DNA from: JAAOII01 sp965207705 | GTDB taxonomy: Bacteria; Pseudomonadota; Gammaproteobacteria; CBDBNL01; JAAOII01 | Direction of reading: 5' to 3' | NCBI GenBank assembly: GCA_965207705.1 | Contig: OZ242292.1 | Coordinates: forward strand, 310,001 to 374,000 | Length of the DNA: 64,000 bases | Shown here: one piece after another, positions 50,283 through 59,037 of the stretch | Layout of the letters: each line of letters begins with the position of its first letter | How positions within the stretch are numbered: the first letter of the stretch is position 1 | The notes under the pieces: generated by a model | Told to the model about the DNA's origin: nothing | What the model saw: the letters and a program-made list of their open reading frames with translations, nothing else | Databases searched by the model: none | Position numbers and translations under genes: made by a program

Positions 50283-50310
50283 ATTATAATTTATTTTAAC
50301 AATTACGCAA
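50283..50310 (-). promoter_or_regulatory. Promoter of the rpsP-rimM-trmD-rplS operon
   Basis: Minus strand TTGCGT (50305-50310), 16-bp spacer, TATAAT (50283-50288), about 59 bp before the rpsP ATG. A second TATATT lies 6 nt before the ATG and could give a leaderless transcript as well. Confidence 0.55.
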
Positions 50311-50364
50311 GTTAATCGTAAATTTAGGGATTTATATACTACTTTCCGCAAAATAGCAATATTA

Positions 50365-50427
50365 TTAAAGTGTATGCTGAAGTAAGGGTAAGATTAAATT
50401 TCTAATTAAAAATACAATGCCAGCAGA
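50365..50427 (-). pseudogene. Remnant matching the 3' end of the TauE/SafE permease gene
   Basis: Read on the minus strand the segment encodes LLALYFLIRNLILPLLQHTL followed by a stop; the permease at 15108-15920 ends MVALYFLIRNLILPLLQRTL. DNA identity is high over about 55 bp and continues a few bases past both stops. There is no start or upstream domain here, so this is a fragment. It abuts the 3' end of the coiled-coil paralogue. Confidence 0.75.
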
Positions 50428-50437
50428 ACACAGCACA

Positions 50438-50863
50438 TTATAATTGTAAAAAAGCTATGATTATACCGGCAGCCACTAGAATAGTTCCAACAGTCCAATA
50501 GGTGTGCATTTGCATTTTGGAGTAAAATTTTTCATTCTGGGCTAGCATTGCATCGTTAAACTTTTCACTCTGAGCCCGTATTGCATCGTTAAACTTTTCA
50601 TTCTGAACTCGCATGTCATCGTTAAATTTTTCATTCTGAGCTCGCATTTCATCGCTAAAATTTTTGTATAGCTCATTGTTGTTTTTCATAACCTCTTGAG
50701 CTATTTTGTCGGCTAAATAATCATCTTCAATCTTAATCTCTATAGAGGTAAATCTTTTTTCTAAATATTCAACCACATTACGAGCAAGAGCTAGGTCATT
50801 ATCTCCGCTTGCGAATGCCTTATAAACTGGATGATCGTTACTTGTTCTCTCTGTTTGTTTCAT
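50438..50863 (-). CDS. Hendecad-repeat coiled-coil protein with C-terminal membrane anchor (short paralogue)
   Basis: A 141-residue paralogue of the protein at 18658-19215. The N-terminal 67 residues and the C-terminal KFYSKMQMHTYWTVGTILVA membrane tail are nearly identical between the two. The central region has four 11-residue repeats (68-111) against eight in the other copy; the length difference of 44 residues is exactly four hendecads. Sequence identity extends about 60 bp upstream and about 25 bp downstream of both genes, so a whole segment was duplicated. Function is unknown; a membrane-tethered coiled coil is expected. It lies between rluB and rpsP and seems unrelated to either. Confidence 0.8.
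   Translation of the reverse strand: MKQTERTSNDHPVYKAFASGDNDLALARNVVEYLEKRFTSIEIKIEDDYLADKIAQEVMKNNNELYKNFSDEMRAQNEKFNDDMRVQNEKFNDAIRAQSEKFNDAMLAQNEKFYSKMQMHTYWTVGTILVAAGIIIAFLQL
50531..50662 (-). repeat. 33-bp tandem repeats (4 units) encoding hendecads
   Basis: Four in-frame 33-bp units (NFSDEMRAQNE, KFNDDMRVQNE, KFNDAIRAQSE, KFNDAMLAQNE), half the copy number of the paralogous array at 18751-19014. Confidence 0.9.
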
Positions 50864-50948
50864 AATTTACTTACTGTATCTGTATAAGTAGTATATGGGT
50901 ATTATATGATAAAAATCAAGCAGAATAATAAACGAGTATCGCAAGAAT

Positions 50949-51686
50949 TTAGAGTGACACACAGGCAGCAAGACGCCTTCTGTCGGTTTTGTTAAGTAGT
51001 ATATGTTCGCCTGGGCTAAGGGTTTCCGGCAAGGTTATATTAGCGAATCTGATACGCGCCAATCTGCTTACTTGGAAGTCAAACTTTTCCCATAATCTTC
51101 GCACCATACGATTGCGTCCTTCTTGTACCACCAAATGAAAATATTGGTTTTTTGACTTGCCGAGGCGATGTTTGGGAATAATGTCATTAAATTTACTTAT
51201 CTTGCCGTCCAGCGGCACCCCCTGCTTAAGTCGCTCTAATGTATCCTCTGTTACATTGCCGCGAACTCGGGCAATATATTCTCTATCCAGCTTGTACTTG
51301 GGATGCATCAAACGATATGCCAACTCTCCATCTGTGGTAAAGAGTAACAGCCCTGATGTGTTAATGTCTAATCTACCAACCATTATCCACTTTCCCGCTT
51401 CAGGACGAGGCAGATTCTCAAACACCGTAGGTTTATTCTTTTCTTTGGCTTGACTGCATAACTCCCCTACTTGCTTATGATAAAGCAAAACTCTTGTATA
51501 GATTTCCCCTTGTTCCAGCGCTCTACCATCTAAGGTTATGCGCGCGGAGTCGTCAACCTCGGCGCTGATTGAAGAGCATATTGTTCCATTAACAGCTATT
51601 CTATTCTCTCTAATGAGTTGAGCGGCTTGGCGACGTGAAATGACTGAACGTTGCGCCAGAACTTGGACTAAAGATAACTCGTTCAT
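50949..51686 (-). CDS. rluB: 23S rRNA pseudouridine synthase (RluB/RsuA family)
   Basis: RluB makes pseudouridine 2605 in 23S rRNA. The 245-residue protein has an N-terminal S4 RNA-binding domain (LAQRSVISRRQAAQLIRENRIAVNG), the catalytic motif GRLDINTSGLLLFTTDGE with Asp at the active site, and YRLMHPKYKLDREYIARV and GRNRMVRRLWE. It starts directly at the scpB stop, in the scpA-scpB-rluB order common in gammaproteobacteria, which favours RluB over RluE, RluF or RsuA. Confidence 0.92.
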   Translation of the reverse strand: MNELSLVQVLAQRSVISRRQAAQLIRENRIAVNGTICSSISAEVDDSARITLDGRALEQGEIYTRVLLYHKQVGELCSQAKEKNKPTVFENLPRPEAGKWIMVGRLDINTSGLLLFTTDGELAYRLMHPKYKLDREYIARVRGNVTEDTLERLKQGVPLDGKISKFNDIIPKHRLGKSKNQYFHLVVQEGRNRMVRRLWEKFDFQVSRLARIRFANITLPETLSPGEHILLNKTDRRRLAACVSL

Positions 51687-52394
51687 CTACTTGCCGTTAT
51701 CTGATGCAAGGGGCGAATCGGATGAACCGCCCTCGCCCTCTGCATTCCCCGTGTCAGTCGCGTCTTCTGTAGCAGATGATTGTAGGGGGGCTAAATCCTT
51801 TAACCCCGCAAGCTTAAAGTTGTCTAAAAATATCTTAGTAGTTCCCCATATTGCTGGACGCCCAGGGACTTCTTTATGTCCGATAATCTTAATCCAATCG
51901 TGCTCTTGCAAAGTGCGCATTATTCCAGTGCTCAGGGTAACTCCCCGCAAATCTTCAATTTCAGATTTAGTTACTGGTTGCTTATAAGCAATGATTGCCA
52001 GGGTCTCCATTAAGGCGCGGCTATAACGCGCTGGCTTTTCTTGCTGAAATGATTGAACTGCCTCAGCATACTCCTGCCCTATGTGAAAGGAGTAGCCACT
52101 TGCCCCTTTAACCAGCTGCATAACAGAACTCTCATATTTTTTCTGTAGCTGTTGTAGTAATTCTTTCATTTCTTTGTCAGTTATACCATCGGCAGCAAAC
52201 ACATCTTGTAGTTGCCGAACGGAAATTGGTTCTCCGCCAGCAAGGAGCACTGCTTCTATATTATTACGCCTTTGTCCTTTAGTAACTATAGGTTTAGACG
52301 CGGATTTAGTCGTAAGTCCAACCTTACTTTTGGCTGGACGGCTATTTTCCTTCTGTCCTTTTTTATCCTTTACTTTCGTATTCATCGGTTTCAT
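51687..52394 (-). CDS. scpB: Segregation and condensation protein B
   Basis: ScpB is the winged-helix subunit of the SMC-ScpAB condensin complex. The core domain begins at NNIEAVLLAGGEPISVRQLQDVF and includes ALMETLAIIAYKQPVTKSEIEDLRGV, the family hallmark. The open frame extends to 52469 deep inside scpA; the starts at 52394 (listed) or 52385 give a 30-residue Lys-rich leader and a short overlap of 23-32 bp with scpA. The C-terminus is a Ser/Asp/Gly-rich tail. Confidence 0.92.
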   Translation of the reverse strand: MKPMNTKVKDKKGQKENSRPAKSKVGLTTKSASKPIVTKGQRRNNIEAVLLAGGEPISVRQLQDVFAADGITDKEMKELLQQLQKKYESSVMQLVKGASGYSFHIGQEYAEAVQSFQQEKPARYSRALMETLAIIAYKQPVTKSEIEDLRGVTLSTGIMRTLQEHDWIKIIGHKEVPGRPAIWGTTKIFLDNFKLAGLKDLAPLQSSATEDATDTGNAEGEGGSSDSPLASDNGK

Positions 52395-53214
52395 CAGTAT
52401 CGTAAGTTTTTCCTTCGGGCGAATAAACAAATATTTTGCTATATGGCGCCGACTGCGCAACTTCCGCAAGCTTTTCTTTTAACAGTTGAGTTAATGCTAC
52501 CAAAGATACCGCCACTCCCTCAGCGCCTTCTTTTTCAGTAAATAATTGCTCAAAAGGCACAAAGCCGCCAGAAATCCCCAATTGGCGCGCCAAACCAATT
52601 TTATCTAAAATTTTAGTCATTCTTTCCCTTGTTGATAATTCTTCCAGCTTAATCTCATAACGTTTACGCATTTTATTTTGGAATAAAATTTGCCTCATAT
52701 ATTGCGCCAGATCTTCTTTTTCCGGCAGTATTTTAGGCACTGTTAAAGGCGGCGTCTCATAGCGGATAAAAGGTATAAAGAAGTCCCTATCCAAACGGGG
52801 TAACTCTTCCAAATATGCGGCGGCGTTTCTAATTTTTTCATATTCTTTTAGTTTTTCCACCAATATATGTCTCATTTCTTCGTTTTCTTCTTGTTCTTCC
52901 TCGCTGCGCGGTAACAAAGAACGCGACTTTAATTCTGTAAGCACGGATGCCATAACCAAGTATTCTGCAGCTGGGTTAATCTTGAATTCTTTCATAATTC
53001 TTATGTATTCAAGATACTGTTCGGCTATTTTGGCAATATCAATATCTATTATATCAATGTTTTGACGGCGCACCAAATAAAGCAAAATATCAAGGGGACC
53101 AGAAAATTCTTCTAAAAAGACCTTAAGCGCATCGGCTTGAATAAACAAGCCAACTGGCGGTTCAATTACTGGTTTGCCAGTGATATAAGCGATTGGTTCT
53201 TGCCTTTCTTCCAT
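52363..53214 (-). CDS. scpA: Segregation and condensation protein A
   Basis: ScpA is the kleisin of the SMC-ScpAB complex. From the chosen start MEERQEPIAYITG the protein has LKVFLEEFSGPLDILLYLVRRQNIDI, the kleisin N-terminal signature, IAEQYLEYIRIM, and YLVMASVLTELKSRSLLP; a C-terminal winged-helix part follows. The frame is open upstream to 53340 but that part runs inside dsbD on the other strand and is not homologous. TATAGT lies 7 nt before the ATG and overlaps the dsbD -10 box. Confidence 0.93.
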   Translation of the reverse strand: MEERQEPIAYITGKPVIEPPVGLFIQADALKVFLEEFSGPLDILLYLVRRQNIDIIDIDIAKIAEQYLEYIRIMKEFKINPAAEYLVMASVLTELKSRSLLPRSEEEQEENEEMRHILVEKLKEYEKIRNAAAYLEELPRLDRDFFIPFIRYETPPLTVPKILPEKEDLAQYMRQILFQNKMRKRYEIKLEELSTRERMTKILDKIGLARQLGISGGFVPFEQLFTEKEGAEGVAVSLVALTQLLKEKLAEVAQSAPYSKIFVYSPEGKTYDTDETDEYESKG

Positions 53215-53221
53215 AGGATAT

Positions 53222-53229
53222 ACTATAAT
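53222..53229. promoter_or_regulatory. Overlapping divergent -10 elements of scpA and dsbD
   Basis: ACTATAAT reads TATAGT on the minus strand (53222-53227, 7 nt before the scpA ATG) and TATAAT on the plus strand (53224-53229). On the plus strand it lies 7 nt before an in-frame GTG (53237), the fourth codon of the annotated dsbD frame. Each -35 would fall in the opposite coding region. Confidence 0.45.
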
Positions 53230-55192
53230 GGATTGTGTGAATATTATCAGGTATTTCCTATTAATAATTGGATTAACTGCTGGCATAACGGTTGGCAGCC
53301 ATAGCGCGCACGGCACAACATTAGGGGCTTCCTTAGGCAACTCCTTAAGTACTTCCTTAGATGGCCCGCTAACAGCAGATGAGGCATATAAGCTATCCGT
53401 GCGTCAAGAATCCTCAACAACCTACTCTATAAGCTGGGATATAGCTGATGGCTATTACTTATATAAAGATAAGCTTGCTGTTAGCCCGCAGCCCGTAAGA
53501 ATTCAGCCAAGTTCTAATTTTGTAAGAAACGAAGACCAATTCTTTGGCGAGCAGGATATTTATTATAGCTACGCTCAGATGCTGATAAGTATTGGTGAAG
53601 ACGAAAGTACAGGGAGCATAAAAGATACAGCCACTGCCAACAGCAAAACATTAAAAATATCTTATCAAGGATGCTGGGAAAAAGGATTATGCTACCCAGT
53701 GCAAACAAAACTGGTTAGCATTGATAACGAAGATGCCGCCTACTTAATAGTCCGCGAGGCAACGGATGAGGTGGCAGTGCAGGCGGGGCGGCAAAGCAAA
53801 ACAAACCCTAGTTCAATATCAAGTCAAGCGCCACCCTCCACAATAATATTTGCTGGTTATGATTATTACTTGGCTATGCTAAAAGACGCCGCTCCTCCTT
53901 TAATTCTGCTGTTATTCTTCTTGGCTGGGCTGGGGCTTACGTTCACTCCCTGTGTTCTGCCTATGCTGCCAATAATAACTGGCATCATAACCCAACGACG
54001 CAGTATGCCAGAACAAGGCGCTGGAAATAGTGTTAGCAACGGAGCGAGTGCTACATCATTTAAAATGCAGATTTCACTTGCCCTTACTTATGTAGCAGTA
54101 ATGTCAATAACTTTCAGTGGGTTAGGTATGCTCAGTGGTCTGCTGGGATATGGAATGAGAGAAGCGCTTGGCTCAACCCCCTTTCTGTTGATAATGTCAG
54201 GATTAATTATTATGTTTGCTTTATCAATGTTAAACCTATATACTTTGCATATTCCCGCATTTATCAGCGCCCCAGCCAACAGGTACTTATCATCCAGCAG
54301 TGGTGTTTTTGGCAAGGCGGCATTATGGGGTTTCTTGTCCCCTTTGGTTGTAGGAACCTGTTTATCTGCCCCTTTAGCAGCAATTATGATTTATATAGCT
54401 GAAAGAGGAAGTCCTTGGTTTGGGGCTGCTGCTTTGCTTGCTCTTAGCTGGGGCATGGGGATTCCACTATTATTATTTGCTATGGGCTTAGGGCAGTTGC
54501 TGCCACGCGCTGGCGCTTGGTTAGAAAAAACCCGAGCAATATTCGCATTTATTTTATTAGGGCTGGCAGTGTTTATTATTTCACCGCTTTTACCTTTGGT
54601 AGTAGAGTTATCATTGTATTTTATTTTACTGGCAATCATCGTGTATTTTGTTGTGCAGATGCTTACTGCAAATCGGGCATTTAGCCAGATATTTAGCAGG
54701 GGGTTAGCAATATCTGCCGCTATATTATGTTTCGCTACTCTTAGCTTTTACACACTAACCAACTATAATGTCATTCCTAATTATGGCAAGGCGGCGCAAG
54801 GTGGGGGAATTAAAGGTGGGGGAATTAAAGGGGAATTTCAGGTAGCGCAGAGTCATCCAGCTTTGCTAGACCTAATTCAACAGGGTAAAACAGATGCCAA
54901 GCCACAGTTAATATACTACTATGCAGATTGGTGTGTCTCATGTCGCGAGATTGAATGGCTGGTGTTCAATGATGTAGACATAAAAAGTCAGCTTAGTTCT
55001 TTCAACCTTATTAAAGCTGATATAACCAGCACGGCACAATCATCACGTCAGATGATGGAGTATTTCAACATCTTTGGTCCGCCCACTATCATTTTCTTAG
55101 ATGAAGAGGCAACCCAATTAAAAGGACTTACCCTTATTGGTAACTTTAATAAGAGGATGATGACGCAAAGATTAAGTCAGGTAATCAATTAA
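53228..55192 (+). CDS. dsbD: Thiol:disulfide interchange protein DsbD
   Basis: DsbD carries electrons from cytoplasmic thioredoxin across the inner membrane to DsbC and other periplasmic thiol proteins. The 654-residue precursor has a signal peptide, the N-terminal immunoglobulin-like domain with Cys pair in GCWEKGLCYPVQ, the eight-helix domain with TFTPCVLPMLPIITG and VGTCLSAPLAA cysteines, and a C-terminal thioredoxin domain with WCVSC. A 15-bp minisatellite adds GGGIKGGGIKG between membrane and thioredoxin domains, and a 12-bp one adds a LGASLGNSLSTSLDG stretch near the mature start. ATG at 53228 is listed; GTG at 53237 fits the overlapping -10 box better. Confidence 0.94.
   Translation: MDCVNIIRYFLLIIGLTAGITVGSHSAHGTTLGASLGNSLSTSLDGPLTADEAYKLSVRQESSTTYSISWDIADGYYLYKDKLAVSPQPVRIQPSSNFVRNEDQFFGEQDIYYSYAQMLISIGEDESTGSIKDTATANSKTLKISYQGCWEKGLCYPVQTKLVSIDNEDAAYLIVREATDEVAVQAGRQSKTNPSSISSQAPPSTIIFAGYDYYLAMLKDAAPPLILLLFFLAGLGLTFTPCVLPMLPIITGIITQRRSMPEQGAGNSVSNGASATSFKMQISLALTYVAVMSITFSGLGMLSGLLGYGMREALGSTPFLLIMSGLIIMFALSMLNLYTLHIPAFISAPANRYLSSSSGVFGKAALWGFLSPLVVGTCLSAPLAAIMIYIAERGSPWFGAAALLALSWGMGIPLLLFAMGLGQLLPRAGAWLEKTRAIFAFILLGLAVFIISPLLPLVVELSLYFILLAIIVYFVVQMLTANRAFSQIFSRGLAISAAILCFATLSFYTLTNYNVIPNYGKAAQGGGIKGGGIKGEFQVAQSHPALLDLIQQGKTDAKPQLIYYYADWCVSCREIEWLVFNDVDIKSQLSSFNLIKADITSTAQSSRQMMEYFNIFGPPTIIFLDEEATQLKGLTLIGNFNKRMMTQRLSQVIN
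54800..54834 (+). repeat. 15-bp minisatellite in dsbD encoding (GGGIK)2
   Basis: Two exact copies of GGTGGGGGAATTAAA and a partial third, in frame. The 12-mer GGGGGAATTAAA also occurs on the minus strand at 37631-37642, just before the subtilase paralogue 1 start. Confidence 0.88.
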
Positions 55193-55247
55193 TATAAGTT
55201 GAAAAACAATCAGCAAACCAAATATCTAAACAAACTCTGGCAAGTCG

Positions 55248-58200
55248 TTGACTGACAATTCATCCTCCATCCTTGCGTATAGGGTCGCCTCTCAAGTAGC
55301 ACAACAGAATAACAAGAAAATACTTGTTATAACTGCTGGGGCGGCGCAAAGTTACGAAGTCCAACGGCAGCTTGACTTCTTTCTTAAACCCGGGGAAAAA
55401 TCAGAAGGAAATTCTGGAGAAAGCTCAGGGGGAAATCCAGAGGAAAGTCCAGCAGAAAGCTTAGAGAAAACCTCAGAGAATAATTCTCAACAACCTGATG
55501 AATCAGCAGCCCTGCTTATACCAGATAATGAAAATCTGCCTTATGATTCATTCTCTCCAGGCAAGATGCTTGCTTCCAAAAGAATTAAAAGCATATATCG
55601 TATGCTTAGTGGCGAATACCAAATTCTGTTAATTGGCATCAACACCTTAATAAGATTACTGGCACCCCGTTCTTATTTTTTAGGGCGTGGCTTAGCAATA
55701 AAAACTGGACAAACCCTGGATTACCAAGCATTCAGCGAGCAGCTGATTAATAATGGATATATTAAATGCAATTTTGTACGGCAACCAGGCGAGATGGCAG
55801 TGCGCGGCGCCATAATGGATATGTTTCCAGCTGCCTCCCCTCTTCCCTATAGAATTGAACTGTTAGATGATACTGTGGTTTCACTGCGTAGTTTCTCTGT
55901 AGAAGAACAAACAAGCATAGAAACAGTATCAAGCATTAATATCCTACCCTCAACAGAGTATCCTGTATCAGAAGATGCCCGTCAATGCTTTTGCCGTTCA
56001 TGGCAAAGATTCTTTAGCGGAGAAGCGCGACTTCACTCCACATACAAAGAGATTAAGCAAGGGCTAATTCCTCAAGGCATAGAATCATTTTTACCATTCT
56101 TTTTTGAAGCCGATGAGAGTGAGGATAAACCAAGCGGGACAAATTCTGACAAAACTCTAGGCAAAACCCTAGGCAGGACTTTGGAGAGCTACTTTGATTA
56201 TCTATCGGCATCCATAACGTCTCATCAAGTATTTTATGCGAAAGAGATTTTCAACAACGCTCAGCAACTAATAGATGACGCAAAGTTAAGATACGAAACA
56301 CTGGGCGGAGAAAGTGCTGTTTTATTACCTCCTGATTTTCTATACTTGTCTGTTGAACAATTAAAGAATCACTTAAAAGGGCAGCAGAATCTATATGAAG
56401 ATTCGCAGAAAAACCAAAAACTTGAAGTTATAGATTTACCTGACTTAAGAGCGCAAATGGAATCCGACATTAAATTAGAAAATCTTGTAAAGTTCCGCAA
56501 ACAATATTCGGGCAAAATATTAATATGCGCATCTTCAATGCGCCGCAAGGAGCTATTAAAAAGCTGGCTTGAACAAGCAAAAATTAACTACGCAGTGTTC
56601 AGCGATTGGAACAGCTTCATTAATTCAGAAAAGGTAAAAGGGACAACCGCTGTCGGGCTTATGTTTGCGGACATAGCAGACGGAATATGTCACGCAGAAT
56701 GGGCTATCATAACTGAAAATAATATATTCAATGAGAGTATCCACCAATCAAGCGAAGTTAAATCTTCTACTGCTGCTTTTGCTCCACAATCAAACCTGCT
56801 AATCAAAAATATTGCTCACATTGCCCCTGGTGAACTTGTGGTTCATACGGAGCATGGAGTTGGTAAATTTCTTGGTTTGGAGCAAATCACTCATCAAGAT
56901 TATTGCAGCGAATATATGAGCATTGAATATGCCGAGCAAACTAAACTTTATTTGCCAGTGCATAATCTACACCTCTTATCCAGATACATAGGCAGAGGAG
57001 AACGACAACATTCTTTAGATAAGCTTGGCAGCAAACAATGGAGTATCCGCAAAGCAAACGCTATGCGCAAGATAGAAGATAGCGCGGCTTCATTGTTAGA
57101 ACTATATGCCAAAAGAGCGAATCGCAAAGGAATTACTTTTATGCCGCCGACCAACGAATATGAAGAGTTCAGCGCTGGCTTTCCTTATGCTGAGACCGAA
57201 GATCAACTAAAAGCGATTAATGATGTTCTGAAGGATATGCTGGCAGAGAAAAAAACCGACCGCCTTGTTTGCGGGGATGTAGGGTTTGGCAAAACCGAAG
57301 TTGCTATGAGGGCGGCTTATATTGCCGCGGCATCAGGGTATCAAGTTGCTCTGTTAGTCCCCACCACCATTTTAGCGGGACAGCATTTACAAACCTTCTC
57401 CAATAGGTTTGCTAATACTCCGTTTATGATTAAACAACTAACCAGATTAAGTGGCAGCAAAAATGTTAAACAAATTAAAGAGGATATTGCCAAAGGAAAG
57501 GCAGACATAATCATAGGTACTCATGCCCTACTCAGCAAGAGTATGGAATTCAATAACCTTGGCTTGGTTATTATTGACGAGGAACATCGCTTTGGTGTGC
57601 GACAAAAAGAGAAACTGAAATCCCTGCGCGAGGATGTAGATATTCTTTCACTTACCGCCACGCCCATTCCCAGAACTCTTAACCTGGCATTATCTGGCTT
57701 GCGTGATATTTCTTTAATGGCGTCGCCACCACCAGGGCGGCTGCCTATAAAAACTTATGTTGGCACTCATAGCGATGAAATAATCAAAGAAGCAATTACT
57801 CGTGAGTTGATGCGTGACGGGCAGGTTTATTATGTATACAACAACATAGCGGCTATTCAACAAAAAGCTGACTCGCTGGGTAAACTATTCCCCGATGTAA
57901 GGAGCGCAATAATCCATGGTTCTATGGATAAGTGGCAATTAGAAGAAACAATGCATGACTTTTATCACAAGAAAATTGCCATATTGGTATCCACCACCAT
58001 CATAGAAAATGGTTTAGATGTCCCAGACGCTAACACTATAATAATAGAAAAAGCTGAGAACTTTGGCTTAGCCCAATTACATCAGATGCGCGGCAGAGTA
58101 GGCAGACGCAAGAGGCAGGCATTTGCCTATTTTCTAATTTCAAATGAGAGCGGAATAAAAAGTAAGGCAGCCAAAAGAATCAAAGCAGTTGGTGATAGCT

Positions 58201-59027
58201 CGTTACCTGGTTTGGGATTTAATCTTGCTGCTAATGATTTAGAAATACGTGGAGCTGGAGAGATACTGGGAACCGAGCAAAGCGGTTCAATTCAAAAAAT
58301 AGGGCTTGAACTATATACTCAAATGTTAGAAAAAACAGTGCTTTCGCTGCAGAGGAAACAAAAGCAAAAACAGCAAAAACCCAGCACTGAGCATAAGGAT
58401 GGCAGTGATACTGTTGCCAACTCTGCTCGGTCTGGTGCTTCTTCTGCCTCTCCGTCCGCCTCGCAGCATGCCGGCGCCCTCCCCAATAATGCCCCCAATA
58501 CTCCCCCCGCTCTCACCTCTGCATCCCCCGCTCCTGTGCTACCTGAGATTAATAGTGAGATAGATATTACGGTAAGTGCTTTATTGCCAGATGATTATAT
58601 AGATGATGTGTACGAAAGATTAATAACATATAAGAGAATGGCAACTGGCAATGAAACAACTCTTAATGCCATCAGGAAAGAACTAAAAGATAAATATGGC
58701 GAACTGCCTCCTTACGCCGCCAACCTATTTGAAATACACCATATTAGAATAATGGCGCAACAATTGGGTATAACCAAATTAACCCTTGCCAGGACTATTG
58801 GAAAAGCCCTCATAAGTAAAGAATTTCCGCAAACAATTAATAGATGTCGTGAACTTATGGAAGAAGACCCACATAACTATGGATTTAAAATGGAGGGGGA
58901 CGGGGACAGAACTGGAGACGGGGCTGATAATGGCTCTTTGCATTTCCGTTGTAGTGGCACTGATGATGCCAAGCAACTATCTGAGGTTAATCGTATTTTA
59001 ATTGTGATCCAAGATTCTCTTAGCTAG
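55248..59027 (+). CDS. mfd: Transcription-repair coupling factor Mfd
   Basis: Mfd releases stalled RNA polymerase and recruits UvrA. The 1259-residue protein has the UvrB-like N-terminal domain (NLPYDSFSPGKMLASKRI), the RNA-polymerase-interacting domain (LVVHTEHGVGKFLGLEQI), the RecG-like translocase with Walker A CGDVGFGKTE and DEEH box, the TRG motif region, and the C-terminal D7 domain. It is about 110 residues longer than E. coli Mfd. Extra material includes a Gly/Glu/Ser-rich insertion near residues 48-85 and a Ser/Ala/Pro-rich linker before the last domain (about 1040-1105). The start is TTG at 55248: a stop lies upstream in frame and no ATG is available. Probably co-transcribed with dsbD (55-bp gap). 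Confidence 0.95.
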   Translation: MTDNSSSILAYRVASQVAQQNNKKILVITAGAAQSYEVQRQLDFFLKPGEKSEGNSGESSGGNPEESPAESLEKTSENNSQQPDESAALLIPDNENLPYDSFSPGKMLASKRIKSIYRMLSGEYQILLIGINTLIRLLAPRSYFLGRGLAIKTGQTLDYQAFSEQLINNGYIKCNFVRQPGEMAVRGAIMDMFPAASPLPYRIELLDDTVVSLRSFSVEEQTSIETVSSINILPSTEYPVSEDARQCFCRSWQRFFSGEARLHSTYKEIKQGLIPQGIESFLPFFFEADESEDKPSGTNSDKTLGKTLGRTLESYFDYLSASITSHQVFYAKEIFNNAQQLIDDAKLRYETLGGESAVLLPPDFLYLSVEQLKNHLKGQQNLYEDSQKNQKLEVIDLPDLRAQMESDIKLENLVKFRKQYSGKILICASSMRRKELLKSWLEQAKINYAVFSDWNSFINSEKVKGTTAVGLMFADIADGICHAEWAIITENNIFNESIHQSSEVKSSTAAFAPQSNLLIKNIAHIAPGELVVHTEHGVGKFLGLEQITHQDYCSEYMSIEYAEQTKLYLPVHNLHLLSRYIGRGERQHSLDKLGSKQWSIRKANAMRKIEDSAASLLELYAKRANRKGITFMPPTNEYEEFSAGFPYAETEDQLKAINDVLKDMLAEKKTDRLVCGDVGFGKTEVAMRAAYIAAASGYQVALLVPTTILAGQHLQTFSNRFANTPFMIKQLTRLSGSKNVKQIKEDIAKGKADIIIGTHALLSKSMEFNNLGLVIIDEEHRFGVRQKEKLKSLREDVDILSLTATPIPRTLNLALSGLRDISLMASPPPGRLPIKTYVGTHSDEIIKEAITRELMRDGQVYYVYNNIAAIQQKADSLGKLFPDVRSAIIHGSMDKWQLEETMHDFYHKKIAILVSTTIIENGLDVPDANTIIIEKAENFGLAQLHQMRGRVGRRKRQAFAYFLISNESGIKSKAAKRIKAVGDSSLPGLGFNLAANDLEIRGAGEILGTEQSGSIQKIGLELYTQMLEKTVLSLQRKQKQKQQKPSTEHKDGSDTVANSARSGASSASPSASQHAGALPNNAPNTPPALTSASPAPVLPEINSEIDITVSALLPDDYIDDVYERLITYKRMATGNETTLNAIRKELKDKYGELPPYAANLFEIHHIRIMAQQLGITKLTLARTIGKALISKEFPQTINRCRELMEEDPHNYGFKMEGDGDRTGDGADNGSLHFRCSGTDDAKQLSEVNRILIVIQDSLS

Positions 59028-59037
59028 CGTCGTTAAT

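Noticed and set aside
50225..50364. Small RNA or gene between rpsP and the coiled-coil paralogue
   Set aside because: AT-rich sequence with a promoter but no convincing structure or open frame.
53215..53340. N-terminal extension of scpA into dsbD
   Set aside because: The extra 42 residues are antisense to the dsbD signal peptide region and not kleisin-like; MEERQEP at 53214 is the natural start.
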